Notes: generated by a model from the letters alone, not told the origin. 53,472 nt of DNA from Elusimicrobiota bacterium (GCA_021730935.1 JAKFYJ010000054.1:1-53472), one strand, 5' to 3'. Positions 17,528 through 26,305 are shown, counted from the stretch's first letter. Made by a program: numbers and translations.

Positions 17528-18747
17528 AATCAAAAATAACACTATTAGCATTCATTCTGATCGCTCAGCCTTGCTTTGCAAAAGTTATGCTCGGGATCGA
17601 TGTTCTGGAAAAAAATAAATTTGATCTACTGGCTGGGAAAAAAATTGGATTGATCACCAATCAGACAGGCGTGGACGGAGAAGGAAAAACAACCATTGAT
17701 GTTTTGCATCATGCACCGAATGTCAGATTGGTCAAACTTTTTGCGCCTGAACACGGCATCCGGGGCAAGGCGGAACATGGAAAATCAATTTACGACGGCG
17801 TCGATGAAAAAACAGGGTTGCCTGTGATCAGCCTCTATGGAAAAACACAGAGGTTGACGCCGGAGATGATCAAAGGTCTGTACGCGATCGTTTTCGACAT
17901 TCAGGATATCGGGACGCGGTTTTATACATATACGACAACTCTGGCTTATGCCCTTGAAGAAGCGGAAAAGGCGGGCATTGAGTTTATCGTTCTGGACAGG
18001 CCGAACCCCATCACGGGAGCGATTGTGGAGGGAGACATTTTGGTTCCTTCCATAAAGCATTTCACGGCCTATCTTCAGGTGCCGACGCGGCACGGGATGA
18101 CGGTTGGTGAAATCGCGAATTGGTATTGTAAAACCGCCGGGCTGAAAGTCAAACTCAGAGTCGTTAAGCTTCAAGGTTGGCGCAGGCCGATGTGGTGGGA
18201 CGAAACAGGATTAAAATTTGTTCCGCCGTCTCCCAACATAAGAAACATTGCCGCGGCGTCGCTATATCCCGGGATCGGATGTTTTGAGGCGACAAATGTT
18301 TCCGTGGGCCGCGGAACGGGCGAACCCTTTGAGGTTTTCGGGGCGCCCTGGATTGAGAACAAACTGCTTTTGGAAAAACTCAATTTTGTGAGCACTCCCG
18401 GGTTTGAATTTAAAACCGTCAGCTTTAAACCCAAAGACGATCTTTATAAGAATGAAAAATGTTACGGCATAAAAATAGAAATTAAAGACCGCGCGGCTGC
18501 AAGGCCCATGGATCTCTTCGTGCAGATTTTTAAGATTTTGTGGGATCTCTACCCCGAGGAGTTTGTGGTGCGATGGGACGAAATGGCGCGGATGATGGGG
18601 TCAACTCATTTCCAGACGGTGATTGAGAGAGGAGAGTCCGCGGAAACGATTCTGGTTCAGCTTCACGACGAAGCTAAAAAGTTCGAAGAGTCCAGGAAAC
18701 CCTATCTGCTCTATAAAGCCGACAAGAACTCGGACGATTTCAGATAA
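17524..18747 (+). CDS. namZ: Exported DUF1343 protein, exo-beta-N-acetylmuramidase NamZ-like
   Basis: DUF1343 family (407 residues), whose characterised members (NamZ) release MurNAc from non-reducing ends of peptidoglycan fragments outside the cytoplasm. The N-terminus is a clear signal peptide: KSK, a hydrophobic stretch to IAQPCFA, with likely cleavage after Ala19. Conserved blocks are GLITNQTGVD, LFAPEHGIRG, FDIQDIGTRFYTY, DRPNPITG and GRGTGEPFEVFGAPW. Linked to murQ and anmK by ATGA overlaps, it probably supplies the sugar the symporter imports. It ends 3 nt from the convergent dapL gene. Confidence 0.88.
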   Translation: MKSKITLLAFILIAQPCFAKVMLGIDVLEKNKFDLLAGKKIGLITNQTGVDGEGKTTIDVLHHAPNVRLVKLFAPEHGIRGKAEHGKSIYDGVDEKTGLPVISLYGKTQRLTPEMIKGLYAIVFDIQDIGTRFYTYTTTLAYALEEAEKAGIEFIVLDRPNPITGAIVEGDILVPSIKHFTAYLQVPTRHGMTVGEIANWYCKTAGLKVKLRVVKLQGWRRPMWWDETGLKFVPPSPNIRNIAAASLYPGIGCFEATNVSVGRGTGEPFEVFGAPWIENKLLLEKLNFVSTPGFEFKTVSFKPKDDLYKNEKCYGIKIEIKDRAAARPMDLFVQIFKILWDLYPEEFVVRWDEMARMMGSTHFQTVIERGESAETILVQLHDEAKKFEESRKPYLLYKADKNSDDFR

Positions 18748-18750
18748 ATT

Positions 18751-19914
18751 TTACCAGCTGATTTTGGAAAGTCTCTCAAGAGCGGTTTTAATGCGGTCCG
18801 TGGAGACGGTGAGAGCGAAACGGATATACCCTTCCCCATTCGCGCCCAAACCTGAGCCCGGAACTCCCACGATCGAAGCCTCATCAATGAGTTTCTCGAT
18901 GGTCTGCGCGGAAGTATAACCCTTCGGATTTTTGATCCAGACATAGAAAGACGCTTCAGGAACATTGAAATGCCAGCCAAGTTTTTTTAAGCCTGAACAC
19001 AGAATGTCGCGTCTATCTTTATAAAGCTTCCGCATGTCTTCAACGCAGGCCTGGGAGCTTGTGAGAGCGGCGACCCCGGCCATCTGAATGGCCTCAAAAG
19101 CGCCGGAATCAAAATTCTCTTTGGTTTTCCCGAGCACATCCACAATTTCAGCGTTTCCGCAGAACCAGCCGAGGCGCCATCCCGTCATGTTGTATGTTTT
19201 AGAGAGCGAATGATATTCCACTCCGACTTCAGCGGCTCCAGGAACCGATAAAAAAGAGATTGGCGGCTTTTCAAAATAAATCTCGGAGTAAGCCGCGTCA
19301 TGGAGAATCACGAATCCATATTTTTTCGCGAGGCGGATGGCTTTTACAAAATGCTCCTCGTCAGCGACGGCGGCTGTCGGATTGCTGGGCGAATTGAGAA
19401 ACAAGACGCTTGTTTTTTCCAGGACCGCGGGAGGAATGGAATCCAAGTCCGGCAAAAATTTGTTCTTTTCTTCCAGCGGGAGAGCGTAAGGATTTCCATC
19501 CGTGAAAATGGTGCTGGTTGAATAAACGGGATATCCCGGGTCCGGCATCAGCACGGTGTCTCCGGCATCAACGAGAGCGAAATGAGCGTGCGAAATGCCG
19601 TCTTTGGATCCGATGCAGGCGCGGACTTGCGTGTCGGGGTTGAGCGCGACTTTGAAGCGTGATTCATAAAACTGAGAAACCGCTTTTCGATAATCTGAAA
19701 GGCCTGCGTCGAACGGATAATGATGGAATTTGGGGTTCTCGAGCGCTTTCTGGCAGGCTTCGATGATGTGTTTGGGCGTGGGTTGGTCTGGGTCACCGAC
19801 CCCGAGAGAAATGATGTCTTTGCCGTCCGCGATGGCCTGCTTCTTTTTGCGGTTTATCTCCGCGAAGGGATAAGGGGGGATCTTGCTGAAGCGACGGCTG
19901 ACTTTGATGGGCAT
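18751..19914 (-). CDS. dapL: LL-diaminopimelate aminotransferase (DapL-type)
   Basis: Class I/II PLP aminotransferase of 387 residues. The N-terminal pattern YPFAEINRKKKQAIADGKD and the GVGDPDQPTP segment resemble the DapL group, which makes LL-DAP directly from tetrahydrodipicolinate and glutamate. The PLP lysine is in SLSKTYNMTGWRLGW; NSPSNPTA and the C-terminal RFALTVS complete the fold. The assignment over a generic aspartate aminotransferase rests on its place at the end of the lysA-dapF-dapA-dapB operon and the absence of dapC/D/E in the cluster. AAGGA precedes the ATG. A 3-nt gap separates it from orf126. Confidence 0.83.
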   Translation of the reverse strand: MPIKVSRRFSKIPPYPFAEINRKKKQAIADGKDIISLGVGDPDQPTPKHIIEACQKALENPKFHHYPFDAGLSDYRKAVSQFYESRFKVALNPDTQVRACIGSKDGISHAHFALVDAGDTVLMPDPGYPVYSTSTIFTDGNPYALPLEEKNKFLPDLDSIPPAVLEKTSVLFLNSPSNPTAAVADEEHFVKAIRLAKKYGFVILHDAAYSEIYFEKPPISFLSVPGAAEVGVEYHSLSKTYNMTGWRLGWFCGNAEIVDVLGKTKENFDSGAFEAIQMAGVAALTSSQACVEDMRKLYKDRRDILCSGLKKLGWHFNVPEASFYVWIKNPKGYTSAQTIEKLIDEASIVGVPGSGLGANGEGYIRFALTVSTDRIKTALERLSKISW

Positions 19915-19917
19915 AAA

Positions 19918-20298
19918 TTAATCCTTATTCTTATTTTTTCTCGCCTGATTTTCCAGGACAAACCAAACGGCAACGGTTAAAGCGACGGTGAGGATCAACG
20001 CTGTGAGATTCGCAATGAACCCCTCAAAAATCCCCAGTTCATACGGATATCCGATCCAGCCGTAATCGTTCAGAGTTTTTTGACGAGTCAGGACCATGAA
20101 TGCAGGGACGATTTTGCGGAAAAGGCCGCCTTCAAAGACGAGGAGGGTCCAAAGGAGCCAGAAAACAACGCCGAGAGAAAAAATAACAATGACGATCATG
20201 GCCCCGAAATGAACGGGATCATAAATCGGTTCGTTCGGATCTTCTTCGTCCGAGAAGAAATCTAGCATTTTATTCCAGAGATCTTTGAGCGGGCTCAC
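19918..20298 (-). CDS. Small two-helix membrane protein of unknown function
   Basis: 126 residues, not recognised. An acidic N-terminal stretch (DFFSDEEDPNEPIYDP) is followed by a hydrophobic helix at about 33-55 (MIVIVIFSLGVVFWLLWTLL), a linker with a GWIGYPYE motif, and a second helix near 95-117. The C-terminus is Lys/Asn-rich. It overlaps the upstream FAH-family gene by 4 nt (ATGA type) and precedes dapL by 3 nt, so it is almost certainly expressed with the lysine operon. No functional claim is made. Confidence 0.75.
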   Translation of the reverse strand: MSPLKDLWNKMLDFFSDEEDPNEPIYDPVHFGAMIVIVIFSLGVVFWLLWTLLVFEGGLFRKIVPAFMVLTRQKTLNDYGWIGYPYELGIFEGFIANLTALILTVALTVAVWFVLENQARKNKNKD

Positions 20299-21056
20299 AG
20301 GCCTTCCTCGACGGTGTTTCTTAAAATCCCGATGCCTTCGATGCGGATGTCCGCCATGTCGCCGATCTTCATGGGCCCGATTCCAGGAGGAGTTCCCGTC
20401 GTGATGACGTCTCCCGGCTCCAGCGTCATGATTCGGGAGATGTATGAAATGAGATACGGAATTTTAAAAATCATGTCGGAGGTGTTGCCTTTCTGTTTGA
20501 GCTCGCCGTTCACATAACACTCGATCGGAAGTGCGCTGGCGTCCAGATCCGTCACGATCCAAGGTCCCACGGGAGCGAATGTGTCAAACCCTTTTGCGCG
20601 CGACCACTGAGAATCTTTCTTTTGAAGGTCACGGGCCGTCACGTCGTTGAAGCAGGTGTATCCTAAAACATAGTCCAGGGCGTTTTCTTCAGGAACATTC
20701 TTTGCAATTTTTTTTATGACAACGGCCAGCTCGGCTTCGTGGTCCACTCGCGATGCCATTTTGGGATATCGGATTGCGTCCAGGGATCCGATCACGCTGG
20801 AAGGGGGTTTCAGGAATAAAAGAGGTTCGGAGGGGAGCTCGTGCCCCATTTCCTGCGCGTGGGCTTTATAGTTGACTCCGACCGCGACGATCTTGGTGGG
20901 CTGAACAGGGGCAAGCAATCGGACTTCGCCCAGCGGGACAGGATCTCCCATCGGTTCGTATTCGCCATAAGGGTCAGGCGTGATGGGAGTGACTTGGTGG
21001 CTGTCAACGATGCCGTAGGCCGGCTCATCTCCGAGGGTGAAACGGACGAAAATCAT
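20295..21056 (-). CDS. Fumarylacetoacetate hydrolase (FAH) family protein
   Basis: 253 residues starting at the ATG that overlaps the dapB stop (ATGA). It has the FAH fold hallmarks: FLKPPSSVIG, the metal-binding HEAELAVV (ExE), GYTCFNDVTARDLQ and PGDVITTGTPPGIGP. Members act as acylpyruvate hydrolases, 2-hydroxyhepta-2,4-diene-1,7-dioate isomerases or oxaloacetate tautomerase/decarboxylase-like enzymes; which applies here cannot be read. Its place in a DAP operon that consumes pyruvate (DapA) may point to 2-oxo acid clean-up, which is only a guess. Confidence 0.88.
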   Translation of the reverse strand: MIFVRFTLGDEPAYGIVDSHQVTPITPDPYGEYEPMGDPVPLGEVRLLAPVQPTKIVAVGVNYKAHAQEMGHELPSEPLLFLKPPSSVIGSLDAIRYPKMASRVDHEAELAVVIKKIAKNVPEENALDYVLGYTCFNDVTARDLQKKDSQWSRAKGFDTFAPVGPWIVTDLDASALPIECYVNGELKQKGNTSDMIFKIPYLISYISRIMTLEPGDVITTGTPPGIGPMKIGDMADIRIEGIGILRNTVEEGL

Positions 21057-21835
21057 CCTTTGAGGACGTCTTGCATGGTGTAAAGGCCGGGCTTTTGGGC
21101 GCTCACCCATTTGGCCGCGTGAAGAGCTCCTGCCGCAAAAGCGTCACGGGAAGTGGCGATATGTTTGAGCTCAAGCCGCTCCCCTCCGGTCGCGAAAATC
21201 ACGGTGTGGTCTCCCACAATGTCGCCCGCGCGAACCGCGTGGATGCCGATTTCTTTTTTTGTCCGGGCGCCTGTGTTGCCCTCGCGGCCGTAAACATAAT
21301 CCGTCTTGGGGTTTCGCTTCAGCTCATCTGCAATTTCTGCGGCAAGTCCCAAAGCGGTTCCGGAAGGCGCATCCTTCTTTTGGTTGTGGTGCGCTTCAAT
21401 AATTTCGATGTCATAATCGCCCAGTTTTCTTGCGGCGTCGCGCACGAGTTTGAGGAGGAGGTTCACTCCCCGGCTCATATTGGGCGACATGACAATAGGC
21501 ATGTCCGCGGCAAATCGTTTGATCTGGTCTTTTTCTTTATCGGTGAATCCGGTTGTTCCAATCACGGCCGCGGCTCTGTCCCAGCTTGAAAGGATGCCCA
21601 GGTGAGCGAGGGTGGCCTGAGGGCTTGTGAAATCGATCACGACGGGCGCCGCTTTTTTGAACGCGCTCAAATCTGAGGAAATCGCCACTTTGCCGTCCAG
21701 GATTTTCATTCCCAGAGTGCGGTGGTCGTGAGATTCGACGGCGCCGACGATGTCAAAATCCTTGTCCTGCGAAGCCAGTTCCAAAATTTTTCCGCCCATG
21801 CGGCCTGCAGGACCGAAAACAAGCAATTTCGTCAT
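21053..21835 (-). CDS. dapB: 4-hydroxy-tetrahydrodipicolinate reductase
   Basis: NAD(P)H-dependent reductase giving tetrahydrodipicolinate, the substrate of DapL. 260 residues from the ATG overlapping the dapA stop. The nucleotide-binding loop is FGPAGRMG, followed by GTTGF and PNMSRGVNLL. The catalytic signature EAHHNQKKDAPSGTAL carries the His pair and Lys. A longer in-frame start upstream would run into dapA and is rejected. Confidence 0.95.
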   Translation of the reverse strand: MTKLLVFGPAGRMGGKILELASQDKDFDIVGAVESHDHRTLGMKILDGKVAISSDLSAFKKAAPVVIDFTSPQATLAHLGILSSWDRAAAVIGTTGFTDKEKDQIKRFAADMPIVMSPNMSRGVNLLLKLVRDAARKLGDYDIEIIEAHHNQKKDAPSGTALGLAAEIADELKRNPKTDYVYGREGNTGARTKKEIGIHAVRAGDIVGDHTVIFATGGERLELKHIATSRDAFAAGALHAAKWVSAQKPGLYTMQDVLKG

Positions 21836-22722
21836 GACATTTTCCTCAGGCCGTAATTTTTTAAAGCGGCGATGACCTTGGCTTTGCTTTCGGGGCGGAC
21901 GGGACACATCGGGAGCCGAAGTTCGGACGCACACATTCCCAAAAATTCCATTGCGGCCTTCAAAGGCGCCGGGTTCGTCTCCACAAAAAGCGTGCGCATC
22001 AGGGGGAACATTTTATTGTGAAGCAGACGGGCTTCGGAATAATCTCCGCTCATGGCTGTTGAACAAAGTTTTTGAATGTCTCCCGGGAGGATGTTTGCCA
22101 GCACAGAGATGACGCCTTTCCCTCCCACAGAGAGGATGGGAAGCGTCAGGGAATCGTCGCCGGAGAGCAGGGTGAAATCCTTGTTGCCGGACATTTCACA
22201 GGCAATCTCGCTCACCTGGTCGAGGTTGCCGGAAGACTCTTTGATGCCTATAATGTTTTTATTCTTCTTTACGATTTTCGCGAGCGTAGAGGGCAAAAGG
22301 TTCACGCCGGTCCGGCCCGGGATATTGTAAATGATAATCGGAATTGAAACGGACTTCGCCACGAAATTGAAATGTTCAATCATTCCTTCCTGCGTGGGCT
22401 TGTTGTAATAAGGGACAATCACCAAAGCGGCGTCTGCTCCTGCAGATTTGGCAAAACGCGTGATTTCGACCGCTTCCGCGGTTGAATTGGACCCTGTGCC
22501 AGCGATGACCGGAATGCGGCCCCGGGACTGCTTGACGACAATTTCGATCACGCGATTGTGTTCGCTGTATGAAAGTGTGGAAGATTCTCCCGTGGACCCG
22601 CAGGGGACCAGGGCGGAAGTCCCATGCGCGACATGAAACTCCACAAGGTCCCGAAGTTTTTTTTCGTCAACCTTTCCGTTTTTAAAGGGCGTGACCAATG
22701 CGACGCAGGATCCCGTAAACAT
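21832..22722 (-). CDS. dapA: 4-hydroxy-tetrahydrodipicolinate synthase
   Basis: Condenses pyruvate with aspartate semialdehyde, the entry to the DAP/lysine pathway. 296 residues. The Schiff-base Lys is in GIKESSGNLDQV and the catalytic Tyr in IIYNIPGRTGVN. The substrate loop reads GSTGESSTL where many enzymes have GTTGES, a conservative Thr-to-Ser change. Its first base overlaps the last base of the dapF stop, and its stop overlaps the dapB ATG. Confidence 0.96.
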   Translation of the reverse strand: MFTGSCVALVTPFKNGKVDEKKLRDLVEFHVAHGTSALVPCGSTGESSTLSYSEHNRVIEIVVKQSRGRIPVIAGTGSNSTAEAVEITRFAKSAGADAALVIVPYYNKPTQEGMIEHFNFVAKSVSIPIIIYNIPGRTGVNLLPSTLAKIVKKNKNIIGIKESSGNLDQVSEIACEMSGNKDFTLLSGDDSLTLPILSVGGKGVISVLANILPGDIQKLCSTAMSGDYSEARLLHNKMFPLMRTLFVETNPAPLKAAMEFLGMCASELRLPMCPVRPESKAKVIAALKNYGLRKMS

Positions 22723-23555
22723 TAAATTTCCACCTCACCGTAAAATGACACCGTCGCCGGGCCTTCCAGATAAACATCCGCAACGGACATCCTCCGGTCG
22801 TCCCGTTCAATTTTAAAATGGACTTGCAAAGTGTCTCCGCCGCGCGTGAGGCAGGAGACGGGCGAACGGGCCAGTTCCTTGACGCCGCAGAGAATTGCGG
22901 ACGCCGTCACTCCCGTTCCGCAGGCCAGAGTTTCGCCTTCAACCCCGCGTTCATAAGTGCGGACGATGATGTTGTGTTCGTCCACAGGCTGAACGAAGTT
23001 GACGTTGGTCCCTGCCGGAGCGAAATCCTTGTGATATCTGATTTTGCTTCCCAGATCTTGAACATCGATCCGCTCAGCTTCCTTGACGAGGATCATGGTG
23101 TGGGGAACTCCCGTGTTGATGGAGGAAGCGTTGAATTCCTTTTTATCGTCGATCTTTATGGAAAAATCCGACTTCAGGTCCTTGGGAACGCCCAAATTGA
23201 TCTTGACGGTCTTTTCGTAAATTTCGGCGGAGATCATCCCCGCGTCCGTCAGAAAATTCATTTTGCTGCCCGCGGCCTTGTGCAGGTTGGCAAAGCGCGC
23301 GATGCACCTCGCGCCGTTGCCGCACATGTCGGCCCGGGAACCGTCGGCGTTATAATAAACCATGCGGAAATCGGCTGAAGGCTCTTTTTCAAGAACAAGA
23401 AGGCCGTCAGCTCCGATGGAAAATTTACGGTCGCACAGTTTTTTGGCCAAAGCGGAATAGTCCGCCGGCAAAATTTGCTTGCGGTTGTCGAAGATCACGA
23501 AGTCGTTGCCGCCTCCGTTCATCTTATAAAACTGAAAAATATTATTTTTCGCCAC
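22722..23555 (-). CDS. dapF: Diaminopimelate epimerase
   Basis: Interconverts LL- and meso-DAP. 277 residues, with both catalytic cysteines in conserved contexts: MCGNGARCIARF and ETLACGTGVTAS. FYKMNGGGNDFV is the N-terminal family motif. The start is a GTG inside the lysA end (14-nt overlap). Together with DapL this supplies meso-DAP for lysine and for the wall. Confidence 0.95.
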   Translation of the reverse strand: MAKNNIFQFYKMNGGGNDFVIFDNRKQILPADYSALAKKLCDRKFSIGADGLLVLEKEPSADFRMVYYNADGSRADMCGNGARCIARFANLHKAAGSKMNFLTDAGMISAEIYEKTVKINLGVPKDLKSDFSIKIDDKKEFNASSINTGVPHTMILVKEAERIDVQDLGSKIRYHKDFAPAGTNVNFVQPVDEHNIIVRTYERGVEGETLACGTGVTASAILCGVKELARSPVSCLTRGGDTLQVHFKIERDDRRMSVADVYLEGPATVSFYGEVEI

Positions 23556-24774
23556 GGATCAGATCCTCTAAAGTTTCTCTTTTCCTAACCACTTTCCATT
23601 TTTTCCCTGAAACCATCACTTCTGCCGCTCTGGGCCGGGAATTATATTGAGACGACATCGCGAAGCCATAAGCGCCGGCGCTCTGAATGGCCAGGAACTC
23701 GCCTTGTTCCGGATATTCCAGGTGACGGGCTTTCGCGAAATAGTCTCCGGACTCACACACGGGGCCCACCACATCCACGGTTTCCTTGGCGCTCCCGTTT
23801 TTATGGACAGGGACAATCTCGTGATAAGCGTCATAAAGCGCCGGACGGGCCAAATCATTCATCGCGGCGTCCACGATCACGAAAGTCTTGTGGCCTGTCC
23901 GTTTGCGATAAATCACCTGGGTCACCAATATCCCGGCGTTTCCGACGAGAAACCGGCCCGGTTCAAAAAGCAGTTTGAGGGAACGGCCCTTCAATTGAGG
24001 CTCAAAAGCTTTCGCGAGATCCGACGGGGACGGAGGAGTTTCTTTGTTATAGGTGATGCCCAGGCCTCCACCCAAATCCATGTGCTTGAGCGCAATGCCT
24101 TTCGCCGAGAGCTGGTCCACAAGTTCCAACATCACCTTCAAAAACTTCTCAAACGGCGACACGGAAGTGATCTGGGACCCGATGTGCGCCTGAATGCCCG
24201 TGATGGCTATGTTTTTCAGGGATTTCGCGATCTCATATGTTTCAACGATGTGGCTCTTGGGAATCCCAAACTTATTTTCCTTGGTGCCGGTCGTGATCTT
24301 GTGGTGAGTGTCCGCCTGAACATCGGGGTTGACGCGGAGCGCCACGGGCGCTTTCATCTTGAGGGATTTTGCCGCGGCGTTCAATGCGTGGAGCTCTTCA
24401 ACGGATTCGATGTTGAAGCAATAAATTCCCTTTTTGAGGGCATACTTCATTTCGTCCATCGTCTTGCCCACGCCGGAAAACACGATTCTCTTTGGATGGA
24501 ACCCTGAGAGGAGCGCGCGATAGAGTTCTCCGCCCGAAACGATGTCTGCTCCGGCTCCTTCACGCGCAAAAACCCGCCCCACAGACAGATTGCTGTTGGC
24601 CTTCATGGCGAAACAGATCAAGTGAGGGAACTTGGCAAACCCTTTGTCGAAAGAACGATAACTTTCGATGAGACTTGCCTCGCTATAAACATAAAGGGGC
24701 GTCCCGAGCTTTTCAGCAAGGACAGAAACCCCCACCCCCTCTGCCAGGAGGGATTTTCCGGAGAATTTAAACAT
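23542..24774 (-). CDS. lysA: Diaminopimelate decarboxylase
   Basis: PLP-dependent decarboxylation of meso-DAP to lysine. 410 residues. PLP Lys in CFAMKANSNLSV, GSQI and GGGLGITYN phosphate-binding segments, FEPGRFLVGNAG, and the substrate Cys/Glu motif GPVCESGDYF. First gene of the minus-strand operon lysA-dapF-dapA-dapB-FAH-orf126-dapL. There is no Shine-Dalgarno: the ATG lies 9 nt after TGCTAAAAT, so the mRNA is probably leaderless. Confidence 0.95.
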   Translation of the reverse strand: MFKFSGKSLLAEGVGVSVLAEKLGTPLYVYSEASLIESYRSFDKGFAKFPHLICFAMKANSNLSVGRVFAREGAGADIVSGGELYRALLSGFHPKRIVFSGVGKTMDEMKYALKKGIYCFNIESVEELHALNAAAKSLKMKAPVALRVNPDVQADTHHKITTGTKENKFGIPKSHIVETYEIAKSLKNIAITGIQAHIGSQITSVSPFEKFLKVMLELVDQLSAKGIALKHMDLGGGLGITYNKETPPSPSDLAKAFEPQLKGRSLKLLFEPGRFLVGNAGILVTQVIYRKRTGHKTFVIVDAAMNDLARPALYDAYHEIVPVHKNGSAKETVDVVGPVCESGDYFAKARHLEYPEQGEFLAIQSAGAYGFAMSSQYNSRPRAAEVMVSGKKWKVVRKRETLEDLIRGEK

Positions 24775-24783
24775 GATACCTAT

Positions 24784-24792
24784 ATTTTAGCA
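24784..24792 (-). promoter_or_regulatory. Extended -10 promoter of the lysine operon
   Basis: On the minus strand TGC-TAAAAT ends 9 nt before the lysA ATG at 24774. No convincing -35 was found 17-18 nt upstream. With a start point 7-9 nt downstream of the -10, transcription would begin at or next to the ATG. Confidence 0.5.
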
Positions 24793-24813
24793 GTTTTGGG
24801 GTGGTTTTTGTCT

Positions 24814-24842
24814 GTGACGGAGGCTCTAAAATAGGGTATACT
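24814..24842 (+). promoter_or_regulatory. Promoter of the SRPBCC gene
   Basis: GTGACG (24814-24819), 17 nt, TATACT (24837-24842). About 35-40 nt of leader follows, with an AAGGAG Shine-Dalgarno at 24871-24876 before the ATG at 24886. It stands back-to-back with the lysA promoter. Confidence 0.45.
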
Positions 24843-24885
24843 TTGCGTGCAGGTTCAGCAGTTAAATAACAAGGAGATCAAATCA

Positions 24886-25467
24886 ATGATAAAAAACATT
24901 TTAATTGGGTTGGTTGTGATTGTTGCGGGGTTTGCCGCTTTTGTTGCCACGCGCCCTTCTCATTTCCACATCGAGCGGAGCGCCGTCATCGCGGCTCCGG
25001 CGTCTATCGTTTTTAACCAAGTGAACAATCTTCACAAGTGGGAAGCCTGGTCTCCGTGGGCCAAAATGGATCCCGCGATGAAACAATCTTATGAAGGCCC
25101 GGAATCCGGCGTGGGAGCCGTCTCAGCTTGGTCCGGAAACAGCAAGGTGGGCGAAGGCCGCATGACCATCACGGAAAGCAAGCCGAACGAGTTTGTCCGT
25201 TTGAACCTTGAATTTATGAAGCCGATGAAGGGGAGCCATACGGGCGATTTTGTTTTTAAGCAGGAAGGAAATCAAACTTCCGTCACCTGGAGCATGGAAG
25301 GCGAGAGCAATTTCGTGGGCCGCGCCATGTGCGTGTTCGTGAGCATGGACAAGATGGTGGGCGGAAATTTTGAAGACGGCCTGGCTCAGATCAAAGCGGT
25401 TTCAGAAGCTGAAGCGGCAGCGGCCGTTGAAAAACCTGCTCCGGCGGTTAAAAAAGCAAAAAAATAA
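24886..25467 (+). CDS. Membrane-anchored SRPBCC (START-like) domain protein
   Basis: 193 residues starting at the ATG that follows AAGGAG. An N-terminal hydrophobic helix (NILIGLVVIVAGFAAFVA) is followed by a polyketide-cyclase/AHSA1-type ligand-binding fold: HIERSAVIAAPASIVFNQVN, then WEAWSPWAKMDP and GRMTITES. The C-terminus is Ala/Glu then Lys-rich (KKAKK). The ligand is unknown. Single-gene unit between the divergent lysine operon and a convergent methyltransferase. Confidence 0.85.
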   Translation: MIKNILIGLVVIVAGFAAFVATRPSHFHIERSAVIAAPASIVFNQVNNLHKWEAWSPWAKMDPAMKQSYEGPESGVGAVSAWSGNSKVGEGRMTITESKPNEFVRLNLEFMKPMKGSHTGDFVFKQEGNQTSVTWSMEGESNFVGRAMCVFVSMDKMVGGNFEDGLAQIKAVSEAEAAAAVEKPAPAVKKAKK

Positions 25468-25488
25468 ACCGAAGAAGCTTTTTCGGTT
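25455..25488 (-). terminator. Intrinsic terminator of the methyltransferase operon
   Basis: AACCGAA (25467-25473) and TTCGGTT (25482-25488) form a 7-bp stem with an 8-nt loop. Read on the minus strand the hairpin is followed by TATTTTTTTG, a good U-tract, directly after the methyltransferase stop codon. On the plus strand no T-tract follows, so it ends the minus-strand operon and at best weakly the SRPBCC gene. Confidence 0.65.
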
Positions 25489-26305
25489 ATGGCTGACGGG
25501 CGGTCGTAAAGATCACCCGCACATCGAGATAGATTCCCTGGGGTCCGGCTTTGGAGCGGATTTCTGAGAGGTGTTCTTCTTTATATTTTGCCGCTTGTTC
25601 AGCGGAAAGCTGATTCAGGAATCCGCGGAATCCGCTGTGGCAAACGAGGTCCCACCATTCAGCCTCGTCTTTCAAGAAATATCCGACGGAACGTGTTTCG
25701 CTTTCGATGTTTTTCAGCCCGACGCTCGCGAAAAGATCTTGATGTTTCTGCGGATTGTCCAACCGTTCCCAGGTGTATGTTTTGGGCAGTTGTACCCCGA
25801 ATTTTTCAAAACGCTTCAGGCATAAACCCGACAAAGGCTCAAAGGAGTCTTTATCAAAACTGGTGGCCGCAAAAAATCCCCCTGGCTTAAGCGCTTTGAG
25901 GAGATTTTTCAGAGTCCCTTCCATGTCCGGCCAGAAAAAGACTCCAAAACCGCAAGTGATTCCGTCGAAACGCTCTTGATCGAATTGGGCGCGTCCGGCA
26001 TCAGCGATTTCGAATGTAACATTGCTGAGATGTTCCGAAGCGGCTTTTTGTCTTGCTTGCTCAAGCATGCCTGCCGACAAATCAATGCCTTTGACCCGCC
26101 CGGATTTGACGCGTTTGGCAAGAGCGATTGCAATTTTCCCCGTTCCCGTGGCCGCGTCCAACAAATTTTCGCCGCCTTTCAAGGGAAGTTTTTTCACCAG
26201 ATGTTCCGCGCTCAAATCAAAAAACCTCATGGCCCGCCCGTCATATCCGGCGGAGGCCTGGTCAAAGGTCTGCTGAATCATTTTCTTGTATTCGGTCTCG
26301 GTCAT
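25487..26305 (-). CDS. Class I SAM-dependent methyltransferase (UbiE/MenG-like)
   Basis: 272 residues with SAM-binding motif I LLDAATGTGKIAIALA, an acidic post-I residue in VKGIDLS, and motif LKALKPGGFFAATSFD. The N-terminal QTFDQASAGYDG resembles UbiE/Ubie-like quinone methyltransferases, but quinone biosynthesis genes are not nearby, so the substrate is left open. Its ATG overlaps the amidotransferase stop by 4 nt. Confidence 0.85.
   Translation of the reverse strand: MTETEYKKMIQQTFDQASAGYDGRAMRFFDLSAEHLVKKLPLKGGENLLDAATGTGKIAIALAKRVKSGRVKGIDLSAGMLEQARQKAASEHLSNVTFEIADAGRAQFDQERFDGITCGFGVFFWPDMEGTLKNLLKALKPGGFFAATSFDKDSFEPLSGLCLKRFEKFGVQLPKTYTWERLDNPQKHQDLFASVGLKNIESETRSVGYFLKDEAEWWDLVCHSGFRGFLNQLSAEQAAKYKEEHLSEIRSKAGPQGIYLDVRVIFTTARQP

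Noticed and set aside
25462-25488. Terminator for the plus-strand SRPBCC gene
   Set aside because: No T-tract follows the stem on the plus strand; the U-tract is on the minus strand after the methyltransferase.
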